A DNA stretch of 6,692 nucleotides from GWB1-54-5 sp035290085 (GTDB lineage: Bacteria; Patescibacteriota; Gracilibacteria; Peribacterales; Peribacteraceae): NCBI GenBank assembly GCA_035290085.1, contig DATDVK010000090.1:1-6692 (forward strand). Direction: 5' to 3'. The position numbers were made by a program, and so were the translations under genes. The notes under the pieces are model-generated. The model was not told the origin of the DNA and made no database searches. It saw only the letters and a list, made by a program, of their open reading frames with translations. Shown here piece after piece: positions 1-6,336 of this stretch (position 1 is its first letter; every line of letters begins with the position of its first letter).

Positions 1-100
1 GGGGAGAGGGTGAGGGAGAGGGGGTACGGAGCTTTTTTACATGCAAAAACCAGCAGTGTACCCCCTCCCCTCAATCCCCTCCCGCCGGGAGGGGAAGTAC
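1..100. repeat. G/C-tract intergenic repeat with inverted repeats and two G-quadruplex motifs
   Basis: This non-coding stretch lies downstream of the EAL gene. On the plus strand, bases 1-24 carry four G-runs (1-4, 8-10, 14-16, 20-24) separated by three-base loops, a standard quadruplex pattern. On the minus strand, bases 83-61 carry four G-runs with loops of 1, 5 and 1 bases, a second quadruplex pattern. A perfect 10-base inverted repeat, gagggggtac (18-27) and gtaccccctc (58-67), links the two halves across 30 bases. A second perfect 10-base inverted repeat, tcccctcccg (75-84) and cgggagggga (86-95), has one base between its arms. Neither hairpin is followed by a T-run on either strand, so a classical intrinsic terminator is unlikely. 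The architecture suggests a dispersed intergenic repeat element, but copy number cannot be judged from one window. Confidence 0.6.
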
Positions 101-116
101 GGTTGGCACCTTCGTC

Positions 117-136
117 AGTGTTGATATGTGAACACT
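117..136 (-). other. Short hairpin just after the EAL gene stop
   Basis: A perfect six-base inverted repeat (agtgtt 117-122, aacact 131-136) with an eight-base loop begins three bases past the stop codon of the EAL gene. It could protect the 3' end of the transcript or contribute to termination. It lacks a following T-tract on the minus strand, so I do not call it an intrinsic terminator. Confidence 0.3.
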
Positions 137-138
137 AC

Positions 139-1260
139 CTAATTCTTCTGCTTTGCCTTGCTTGCTGCTGCGTGTGATCGCCCGTTTTGGTTGCGCACCG
201 CCGGCCCCTGGAAACTGCACCGTAGATGACGATGGAGCACACAGAGACGCGTCACGAGAGTACTGCGCAAGTGTGTGACTTCATCCATGGTTATGCCTTC
301 AAATCCTTCCACAACCAGCCGCGCTCTGCAGTCAGCCGCTGCTTGTGCAGCAATCAAAAACGGATCCTCACTGCTTTTCTCTCCACGCAGATAAGACTTT
401 GTCTCGCCCCCGCCAACCTTCACGGACGTCATCCCCGCATCCGGCAGATAATCAAATACCTGCCTGAGCCGTTCGCCCAGCCCCACTGCAGTCTGCGAGA
501 AATCGTCGAGGGCGATGGTTGCCGTCCCCTCTTCGAGGAGATCCCGGAGACGATGGAGCAATTTTGTAAAATCCTTCAGATCCCCCCACTCCAGAAGCTC
601 AAGTTCCTGCAGTTTCTTCCCCTGCAGGCCGGCTTCGCACACCGCCTCATGGAAAGTTTGGAGAACCTCCGGATGTTTTTCAATGAGATTCGCGGAGATG
701 TTCATGGAAACAACAGGAACATGCGCACCTCCCGAGAAATTCTTGCACCGGCGCTGGAAAGCGAGCGCCTCGGTGTACGTCGCACGGAAGAGCGCGCGCA
801 GCGCATCCGGATCGCCCATCACCGCTTTCGAGAGGAGATGCCTGGCAAGGAGCACGTGCACATGCTCACGTTCATCGGTGATGAGAAACCGAACGAGTGC
901 TTCGCATTTCGGGACATCCCGAAAATCCGCCGGGAACCGCCAGCTTTCCGGATCCTTGGGAGTGAACGCAGTGAAGGGGCGGATGAACTGCATGGCCATT
1001 GCCGCAGCCCTGTCTCCCCCGCGCCCGTCGAGGATGTGCTGGGCTTCCATCTTCGTGAGAGCGGAAGGGAGAACTTCCGCAGCATTGGGGCTGTCTGTCC
1101 CGTAGGGGTTCACCAGCGGTTCAAATTGTGTTGCTCCTTCCTCATCGCATCCTGCAACGAGAGCTGTCCACTGTTCTCTGGAAATAGGGAGAGGCTGCTT
1201 TCTCCTCGCCGAACGTCCGGGAGACCTTTCCCCGGTATCACTGGCATGTTCCTGCCTCAT
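139..1260 (-). CDS. Divergent EAL-domain protein, probably c-di-GMP binding
   Basis: This 373-residue protein has no predicted signal peptide or membrane segment and is probably cytoplasmic. EAL domains normally hydrolyse cyclic di-GMP to pGpG. Landmarks can be followed from about residue 88 to 355: a QPI-like FIRPF near P95, the signature E120-A-L-V-R, N187 in MNIS, E221 and E224 in LELLE, D252-D253-F254, K281, E318 in VEGFE, and Q351-G352. Most metal-ligand positions are therefore kept. Loop 6, usually DFGTGYSSL, reads DFSQTAVGL, and the usual KID reads KVG, so catalysis may be weakened or lost and the protein may act as a binding effector. No GGDEF, PAS or receiver domain is attached. The first 25 residues and the last 18 are basic and low complexity. 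No Shine-Dalgarno precedes the ATG. The EAL assignment comes from motif order only; activity is uncertain. Confidence 0.72.
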   Translation of the reverse strand: MRQEHASDTGERSPGRSARRKQPLPISREQWTALVAGCDEEGATQFEPLVNPYGTDSPNAAEVLPSALTKMEAQHILDGRGGDRAAAMAMQFIRPFTAFTPKDPESWRFPADFRDVPKCEALVRFLITDEREHVHVLLARHLLSKAVMGDPDALRALFRATYTEALAFQRRCKNFSGGAHVPVVSMNISANLIEKHPEVLQTFHEAVCEAGLQGKKLQELELLEWGDLKDFTKLLHRLRDLLEEGTATIALDDFSQTAVGLGERLRQVFDYLPDAGMTSVKVGGGETKSYLRGEKSSEDPFLIAAQAAADCRARLVVEGFEGITMDEVTHLRSTLVTRLCVLHRHLRCSFQGPAVRNQNGRSHAAASKAKQKN

Positions 1261-1455
1261 GGTTTCCGGGAGGAAGGAGGAGACTGTGTTTGAGAGTAGA
1301 CAGGCTCGGAGGTTGATGGAAGTTCAGGGCGCAAGCAATCCCAAAATACCAAAGTTATAGTATTTGTCTAGTTGTGCACTCCTTTCGGTGTTTTACAGGC
1401 TACAGGAGCCTCCGTAAGGGAAACGACGGCATTGCAGCGCGGAAAGAATGCAGAC
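1261..1455. other. Intergenic region between mscL and the EAL gene
   Basis: This 195-base gap holds no convincing gene. It contains small inverted repeats: gcatt/aatgc (1429-1433, 1447-1451), and aggct/agcct (1397-1401, 1407-1411) with a five-base loop. It also holds a cc-tttc-gg mini-hairpin at 1381-1388, which on the minus strand has a GAAA tetraloop. None is followed by a T-run on the minus strand, so no clear mscL terminator is visible. A local AT-rich patch (about 1341-1370) is the likeliest place for the EAL gene's promoter. Confidence 0.4.
1354..1359 (-). promoter_or_regulatory. Candidate -10 box for the EAL gene
   Basis: Read on the minus strand, these bases are TATAAC, a near match to the -10 consensus inside the only AT-rich patch of the gap, about 94 bases before the EAL gene ATG. 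I see no good -35 box at the usual spacing, so this is only a candidate. Confidence 0.22.
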
Positions 1456-1830
1456 TTATTTCGACTTCAGCGCATCCCGGATTTCCGTGAGAAGCTTCAC
1501 TTCAGCCGGTGGTTCAGCTGGTACGGCTGCCGGTACGGGCTTCTTGAAGCAGTTCATCTGTTTTACGATGATGAAGATGCAGAATGCAACGATGACGAAG
1601 TCCACAACGGACTGGATGAACATGCCGTAGGCTATTTTGGTGCTGCCGATCTCGAAGGCGAGCGTTTTAAAATCCACTTTTCCCACGAGGAGCCCGATGG
1701 CGGGCATCAGCATGTCGTTCACGAGCGAGCTCACGATCTTGCCGAAGGCTGCGCCGATGATGATGCCGACTGCCATATCGACGACATTGCCTTTCATGGC
1801 GAAGTCGCGGAATTCCTTGAGCATGGGCAT
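1456..1830 (-). CDS. mscL: Large-conductance mechanosensitive channel MscL
   Basis: MscL is a homopentameric inner-membrane channel that opens under membrane tension and releases solutes during hypo-osmotic shock. The 124-residue product follows the family from end to end. It has the amphipathic N-terminal KEFRDFAMKGNVVDMAVG, a glycine- and alanine-rich first transmembrane helix that forms the gate (about 18-48, including GIIIGAAFGK), a short outer loop (about 51-66), the second helix (about 69-90, from YGMFIQSVVDF), and the cytoplasmic bundle helix LLTEIRDALK (113-122). It is slightly shorter than the E. coli protein because the outer loop is reduced. Either the ATG at residue 1 or the one at residue 3 could be the start; neither has a clear Shine-Dalgarno. 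It lies 66 bases after the permease gene. Its function is osmotic rather than metal-related, so it may only be a neighbour. Confidence 0.97.
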   Translation of the reverse strand: MPMLKEFRDFAMKGNVVDMAVGIIIGAAFGKIVSSLVNDMLMPAIGLLVGKVDFKTLAFEIGSTKIAYGMFIQSVVDFVIVAFCIFIIVKQMNCFKKPVPAAVPAEPPAEVKLLTEIRDALKSK

Positions 1831-1848
1831 AGATGATGGGGGGAAGGG

Positions 1849-1867
1849 ATTCCCAGTATACGGGAAT
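1849..1867 (-). promoter_or_regulatory. Inverted repeat containing a candidate mscL -10 box
   Basis: The arms attccc (1849-1854) and gggaat (1862-1867) flank a seven-base centre that contains the palindrome gtatac. Read on the minus strand, 1860-1855 is TATACT, a good -10 match that would start transcription roughly 18 bases before the mscL ATG. No convincing -35 is seen. The symmetry could be an operator overlapping the promoter, or chance. Confidence 0.3.
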
Positions 1868-1896
1868 GGGTTTAGTCGAAGGAAGGTGCCTGCACT

Positions 1897-2847
1897 CTAG
1901 GGAAGCAGCACATTCAGTGCGTAGCCGATGCAGATAATCGCTGCGGTGACGGTTCCGAAGAATATTCCCAGCAGCTTCCAGCTCATCACACGCTTGAGAA
2001 TGAGCGCCTCGGGGAGGGAGAGGCCCACAATTGCCATCATGAATGCGATGGCAGTGCCGAGGGCAACTCCTTTTTCTACGAGAGCGGACATGATCGGGAT
2101 GGCCGCGCTTGCATTTGCGTAGAGGGGGATTCCGATCACAACGGCGAGGGGTACGCCCCAAATATTGTTTCCTGAAAGGATACTTTCAAAGTATCCCTCG
2201 GGGATGTACCCGTGTACTGCCGCTCCCACTCCAACACCTATGAGGACATACGGCATCACTTTTCCTGTAATCGCCCAGGCGTCGCGGGAAGCAAAGAGCA
2301 ATGGACTCACTCTTCTGCCATCATTTCTTTTGCATTGGCAGGTTCCCATCTTCATATCTTTTGCGATTTCATTCTCCATCTTCATTTTTCCTATGAGGAA
2401 TCCTCCAATCATTCCCAACAGCATCCCGAGCGTTATGTAGAGGGCAGTGATCTTCCATCCGAATGCCGAGATGAAGAGCACAATGGCGACTTCGTTGATC
2501 AGCGGAGAAGTGATGAGAAAGGCGAATGTCAATCCCAGCGGGATTCCTGCATCAATGAAGCTGATGAAGAGTGGGATGGAAGAGCATGTGCAGAATGGTG
2601 TGATGGCTCCGAAGAGAGACGAAAAGAAATAATCCATTCCAAACAAGCGTCTTTTTTCGAGGAATGTGCGCATCTTCTGCACGGGCAGGTAGTACCGCAC
2701 CAGGCCAGCAAAGTGTGTCAAAAGCACCAGGAGCAGGAAGATTTTGATGTTTTCGTAGATGAAGAAATACGCGCTCTCCCCGAGATGCGTTTCTGGCACA
2801 TGGTGGAGCAGGTCGAACGTGATCCAGATGGAGAAGCGTTGAAGCAT
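1897..2847 (-). CDS. ArsP/YraQ-type permease (DUF318, COG0701)
   Basis: This 316-residue polytopic inner-membrane protein belongs to the DUF318/ArsP_1 permease family, whose studied members export organoarsenicals; other relatives are tied to copper or zinc efflux. Family hallmarks are visible: TPFCTCSSIPL at 83-92 (the C86-x-C88-S-S signature), SPLINEVAI at 114-122, and the second-half motif GIPLYANASAAIP at 239-251. About eight or nine hydrophobic helices form two halves around a soluble loop (about 154-190). That loop carries M155, M157, M165, M167, C170 and C172, a possible site for a soft metal. The gene follows terC by 75 bases and copA upstream of that, which supports a metal or metalloid role. 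A GGGAG on the minus strand (2864-2860) lies 12 bases before the ATG, rather far for a Shine-Dalgarno. The substrate cannot be set from sequence. Confidence 0.9.
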   Translation of the reverse strand: MLQRFSIWITFDLLHHVPETHLGESAYFFIYENIKIFLLLVLLTHFAGLVRYYLPVQKMRTFLEKRRLFGMDYFFSSLFGAITPFCTCSSIPLFISFIDAGIPLGLTFAFLITSPLINEVAIVLFISAFGWKITALYITLGMLLGMIGGFLIGKMKMENEIAKDMKMGTCQCKRNDGRRVSPLLFASRDAWAITGKVMPYVLIGVGVGAAVHGYIPEGYFESILSGNNIWGVPLAVVIGIPLYANASAAIPIMSALVEKGVALGTAIAFMMAIVGLSLPEALILKRVMSWKLLGIFFGTVTAAIICIGYALNVLLP

Positions 2848-2867
2848 GTATTAATGATACTCCCTGG

Positions 2868-2883
2868 ATTGTAGGTACATATA
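2868..2883 (-). promoter_or_regulatory. Possible internal promoter before the permease gene
   Basis: The 75-base gap after terC contains TACAAT (2873-2868) and TATATG (2883-2878) on the minus strand. Both resemble -10 boxes and lie 20-30 bases before the permease ATG. No clear -35 accompanies either, and no terminator separates the gene from terC, so read-through from the upstream operon is equally likely. Confidence 0.22.
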
Positions 2884-2922
2884 CAGGAGGCGTTGGCATC
2901 ACACATTGTTACCGGACACCGT

Positions 2923-3843
2923 CTAGAATTTCTTCGGGAAGAGGACCGAGAGAAGGATCGAACCGAGGAGACAAGTCATGACGGCTGCGAAGGAAACGGC
3001 GGAAGAGATGTGAATGCCGAACATGACGAGGAGCATCTTTGCCCCGATTACGAAGAGGACCAGGGAGAGTCCTTTCTGGAGATGGTGGAATTTGTGGATG
3101 ACGGCTTCGAGGAGGAAGAACATCGCCCGCAGGCCCAGAATGGCGAAGATGTTCGATGTGTAGATGACGAAGGGGTCCTGGGAGATGGCGAAGGCAGCAG
3201 GAATGGAATCAACCGCGAAGACAAGGTCCGTCCATTCGATGATGATCATGACGAGGAAGAGCGAAGTGAAGAAGAGTTTCCCCTGTTCCCGTACCACAAA
3301 ATGCCCGCCGTGGTGGTTGCTGCTGAAGTGAAACATCCGGTGCGCGAGGCGGTATATTTTGCTCTTGCGGAAATCGACGTGTTCCTCCTTTTTCTCGAAG
3401 AACAGTTTGATGCCTGCGTAGACGAGCATGGCTCCGAATATGTAGAGTATCCAGTGAAACATGGCCACCACCACCGATCCCAGTCCTATGAAGATCGCGC
3501 GCATGATGATGGCGCCGAGGATCCCGTAGAAGAGCACTCTGTGCTGGTATTTTTCCTCCACCGAGAAATAGCTGAAGATGAGCAGTATGACGAACAGGTT
3601 ATCGACCGAGAGCATTTTTTCGGTTGCATACGCGCTCAGGAATTCCATGGCTTTCGTCGCATCATAAAAGAAGAAGATGCATCCGGCGAAGATCACCGAA
3701 ATGGTGATCCAGAATATGGTCTGCCACGCTGCGGCGCGGACTGAGATCGCGTGTGCTTTGCGGTTGAGAATTCCCAAGTCCACGATGAGGAAACCTACGA
3801 TGATGACGGCAAATGCTATTTCGAGAATGAGGCGGGGTGACAT
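2923..3843 (-). CDS. terC: TerC/Alx-family membrane protein, probable metal ion exporter
   Basis: TerC-family proteins are inner-membrane transporters; E. coli Alx and Bacillus homologues have been linked to Mn(II) export and to metalation of exported proteins. The 306-residue length and loop arrangement match Alx more closely than the short tellurite-operon TerC. Conserved blocks are EKMLSVDNLFV (75-85, with D81 and N82 in the helix), YFSVEEKYQHRVLFYGILG (92-110), WILYIFGA (131-138), EWTDLVFAVDSIPA (203-216, with D206 and D212), and FAILGLRAMFFLL (233-245). A soluble loop around 150-190 is rich in histidine (H168, H172, H177, H178, H181) and could bind metal. The gene starts 28 bases after copA. 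There is therefore no room for the manganese-sensing yybP-ykoY riboswitch that often precedes this family, and expression probably follows the copper operon. The substrate is inferred. Confidence 0.93.
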   Translation of the reverse strand: MSPRLILEIAFAVIIVGFLIVDLGILNRKAHAISVRAAAWQTIFWITISVIFAGCIFFFYDATKAMEFLSAYATEKMLSVDNLFVILLIFSYFSVEEKYQHRVLFYGILGAIIMRAIFIGLGSVVVAMFHWILYIFGAMLVYAGIKLFFEKKEEHVDFRKSKIYRLAHRMFHFSSNHHGGHFVVREQGKLFFTSLFLVMIIIEWTDLVFAVDSIPAAFAISQDPFVIYTSNIFAILGLRAMFFLLEAVIHKFHHLQKGLSLVLFVIGAKMLLVMFGIHISSAVSFAAVMTCLLGSILLSVLFPKKF

Positions 3844-3846
3844 GTA

Positions 3847-3850
3847 CTCC
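3847..3850 (-). promoter_or_regulatory. Shine-Dalgarno of the terC start
   Basis: GGAG on the minus strand sits only three bases before the ATG at 3843. It supports this start over others, although the spacing is shorter than usual. It is one of the few recognisable ribosome binding sites in the window. Confidence 0.4.
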
Positions 3851-3871
3851 GAGGTGAAAAAATAAAAGGTT

Positions 3872-6334
3872 TCAGAGGTGTATGCGTTTCAGTCTCAGGG
3901 AATTGAGGACCACCGAGAGCGAGGAGAAGCTCATGGCAGCCGAAGCGATGACCGGCGACAGGAGGAGGCCGGTGAAGGGGTACAACACGCCGGCAGCGAT
4001 GGGAATTCCCAGGGTGTTGTAGGCGAATGCCCAGAAGAGGTTCTGCTTGATTACGCGCATCGTGGACCGCGAGAGTCTCAGTGCCTGCAGGATTTTGCTG
4101 ATGTCCCCCCTGAGGAGCGTCATCCCTGCGGATTCCATCGCAACGTCGGTGCCGGATCCCATGGCGATACCGATGTCTGCCTGCACGAGAGCCGGAGCAT
4201 CGTTGATCCCGTCTCCCGCCATGGCAACGATTTTCCCTTCCGCTTGCAGCGTTTTCACTTTCTCCGCTTTCTCCTCAGGCAGCACGCGGGCGAACACCCG
4301 TTCGATGCCGGCCTGCTTCGCAATCGCTTTCGCTGTGTCCTCGTTATCTCCGGTGATCATGATCGGCTCGATGCCGAGTTTTCTGAGCTCTTTCACTGTT
4401 TCAAAGGCATTCGGTTTCAGGGTATCGGCGATGGCGATGATGGCGCCTGGCTTTTTCCCGATTGCGATGAATACCACCGTCTTCCCCTCTTGTTCCAAGA
4501 CTTTCGCCTTCCCATCGAGTTCTGCGCAGCGCATGATGCCCTGCTCCGAGAGGAATCGCTGCGTTCCCACGAGAACAGGCTTGCCATTCACTGTTGCAGA
4601 TACCCCCTTTCCTCGATGAGCCTGGAAATCTGTCGACTCGTATTCTTGCAGCCCCTTTTCTTTGAAATCGACAACAATTGCCTGTGCAAGCGGATGTTCG
4701 GATTGCTTCTCAATCGCAAGTACTAGCGGCAACACGTCTTCCTGCGTAAATTCTTCTGCCATGGCGATATCTGTCACCCGTGGCTTGCCCTCCGTCAGTG
4801 TTCCTGTCTTATCGAATATCACTGCTGTTACCTTGTGCGCATTCTCCAGCGCTGCAGCATCTTTGATGAGAATGCCGTGTTCCGCCCCCTTTCCCGTACC
4901 TACCATCACGGCGGTCGGCGTTGCGATACCGAGGGCGCAGGGGCAGGCGATGATGAGGACAGAGACGGCGGCAACGAGCGCTGATGTGAAGGCATTCGCA
5001 CCGCCTCCGAAAAAGAGCCATGCTCCGAAAGAGAGAAGGGCGATCACGATCACGACAGGCACGAAGACGGCGGAAACCTGATCGGCCAGCCGCTGGATGG
5101 GTGCTTTGCTGGCCTGTGCTTTTTTCACGATGTCGATGATGTGCGCGAGGACGGTATCCGCTCCGACCTTGGTTGCTTTCATCTTGAAACTTCCTGTCTC
5201 GTTGATTGTTGCACCGATGACGGTATCTCCCGGATGCTTGGAAACGGGGATGCTCTCTCCGGTTACCATGGACTCATTGACAGCGGAAGATCCATCAATG
5301 AGTTCACCATCGACGGGAATTTTTTCTCCGGGTCTTACGAGCAGGATGTCACCGGGCTGTACCTCGGCAACGGGGATATCAATTTCAGTGCCATTGCGGA
5401 GGACGCGGGCGGTCTTTGGCTGGAGACCGAGGAGCTTGCGGATGGCTTCCGATGTTCCTTTCTTCGCCCGTTCTTCAAGATATTTCCCGAGAAGGATCAG
5501 CGTGATGATGACGGCTGCGGTGTCGTAGTAGACATCGGGTGCAATGCCGCTCTGTGAAAGAAGCTGCGGTAGAAACGTTGCAACGAGGGAATAGAGCACC
5601 GCTGCACCCGTTCCGAGAGCGATGAGGGTATCCATGTCGACGATCTTCCGCATTGCCTTGGCATACGCTCCCGAGAAGATCTTTCCCCCCGTCCAGAAGA
5701 GGATCGGGAGCGTGAGGATCAGTTGGAGGATGTTCGATGTATTCGCCGGTATCTCCATTCTGAAGAGCGGCGCATAGACGATGCCGAGAATGATGACGGA
5801 AAGGATGCCGCCCACCGTCACCTTGTTCCTGAGGAGTGCGAGGGAACGCTGGTCGGCATCATCATGGCTTCCGGTCTCTTTCTCCGATATGACCGATGGT
5901 TCATAGCCGGATTTTCTCACTGCATCGAGGATCTCCCTGGTGCTGACCGAAGCTCCCGGTTTGAACACAATGTGTGCTTCCTTATTGGCGAAGCTCGTTT
6001 CCACTCTCTCTACGGTGCCGAAGGATTCAATGACCTTCTTTACGACTCCGGCACAGTGATCCGATCCCATGCCCTCGATATGCAGCCGTACAGACGTGGG
6101 GGCATTTTCCGTTTTTCCCTTGGGCGGCACAGGCTCATATCCGGCATTCTGGATGGCCTTCAAAATATCGCCGAGTTCCGCATCGTTGTGTCTGAAGACG
6201 ATCGTTGCTTCCCTGTTCGCGAAGCTTGTCTGCGCTTCCTGTACGCTTCCGAAGGATTCAATGACCTTCTTCACGACTCCGGCGCAGTGATCGGAACCCA
6301 TGCCGTTGACGGTGAGTGTGATGCGGTTGTTCAT
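3872..6334 (-). CDS. copA: CopA-like Cu(I)-exporting P1B-type ATPase
   Basis: This 820-residue inner-membrane pump uses ATP to export Cu(I) (or Ag(I)) from the cytoplasm. Two HMA domains come first (about 3-68 and 80-145), then eight predicted transmembrane helices. Catalytic landmarks are complete: TGES 358-361 in the actuator domain, C464-P-C466 in the membrane metal site, DKTGT 508-512 with the phosphorylated D508, SEHPLA 545-550 for nucleotide binding, TGDN 661-664, and GDGIND 707-712. Y772-N773 in the seventh helix and M801 with S804-S805 in the eighth are the signature of the Cu(I) subgroup P1B-1. The oddity is in the HMA domains: both read GMGSDHC (11-17 and 88-94), with a single Cys next to His instead of the usual Cys pair. 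The start lies two bases after the methyltransferase-tail frame and has no Shine-Dalgarno, which suggests translational coupling. Confidence 0.97.
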   Translation of the reverse strand: MNNRITLTVNGMGSDHCAGVVKKVIESFGSVQEAQTSFANREATIVFRHNDAELGDILKAIQNAGYEPVPPKGKTENAPTSVRLHIEGMGSDHCAGVVKKVIESFGTVERVETSFANKEAHIVFKPGASVSTREILDAVRKSGYEPSVISEKETGSHDDADQRSLALLRNKVTVGGILSVIILGIVYAPLFRMEIPANTSNILQLILTLPILFWTGGKIFSGAYAKAMRKIVDMDTLIALGTGAAVLYSLVATFLPQLLSQSGIAPDVYYDTAAVIITLILLGKYLEERAKKGTSEAIRKLLGLQPKTARVLRNGTEIDIPVAEVQPGDILLVRPGEKIPVDGELIDGSSAVNESMVTGESIPVSKHPGDTVIGATINETGSFKMKATKVGADTVLAHIIDIVKKAQASKAPIQRLADQVSAVFVPVVIVIALLSFGAWLFFGGGANAFTSALVAAVSVLIIACPCALGIATPTAVMVGTGKGAEHGILIKDAAALENAHKVTAVIFDKTGTLTEGKPRVTDIAMAEEFTQEDVLPLVLAIEKQSEHPLAQAIVVDFKEKGLQEYESTDFQAHRGKGVSATVNGKPVLVGTQRFLSEQGIMRCAELDGKAKVLEQEGKTVVFIAIGKKPGAIIAIADTLKPNAFETVKELRKLGIEPIMITGDNEDTAKAIAKQAGIERVFARVLPEEKAEKVKTLQAEGKIVAMAGDGINDAPALVQADIGIAMGSGTDVAMESAGMTLLRGDISKILQALRLSRSTMRVIKQNLFWAFAYNTLGIPIAAGVLYPFTGLLLSPVIASAAMSFSSLSVVLNSLRLKRIHL
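6018..6304 (-). repeat. Direct repeat encoding the duplicated HMA metal-binding motif
   Basis: Bases 6018-6073 and 6249-6304 agree at 52 of 56 positions by my count and are offset by 231 bases, exactly 77 codons. Both encode the same protein block, from the GMGSDHC motif through VVKKVIESFG. DNA identity is much higher here than over the rest of the two domains. This suggests a recent tandem duplication, or gene conversion between the domains. Confidence 0.85.
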
Positions 6335-6336
6335 GC

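Noticed and set aside
75..95. Intrinsic terminator for the EAL gene
   Set aside because: The stem is strong, but no T-tract follows on either strand and the loop is too tight. It fits a repeat element better.
258..330. Frameshift near the C-terminus of the EAL protein
   Set aside because: The spacing from VEGFE to the final QG (about 30 residues) is near normal for EAL domains, and the other frames give no better match, so the frame looks intact.
226..1293. Long plus-strand open frame (355 codons) opposite the EAL gene
   Set aside because: Its product is Cys/Arg/His-rich without recognisable motifs, whereas the minus-strand frame shows ordered EAL-domain motifs. It is an antisense shadow.
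1397..1411. Intrinsic terminator for mscL
   Set aside because: The stem is only five base pairs and is not followed by a T-run on the minus strand.
1667..2161. Minus-strand frame spanning the end of the permease and the start of mscL
   Set aside because: It overlaps two confidently identified genes in another frame and its product is Arg/His/Cys-rich with no domain pattern.
2893..3744. Plus-strand open frame of 283 codons opposite terC
   Set aside because: It is extremely acidic with a low-complexity composition, expected from reading a hydrophobic membrane gene antisense. TerC motifs on the minus strand explain the region.
3844..3871. Manganese (yybP-ykoY) riboswitch before terC
   Set aside because: The gap is only 28 bases, far too short for this riboswitch, and no matching structure is present.
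3855..3871. T-rich run after the copA stop as a terminator
   Set aside because: The minus strand reads CCTTTTATTTTTTC, but no GC-rich stem precedes it, and terC follows immediately with its own ribosome binding site.
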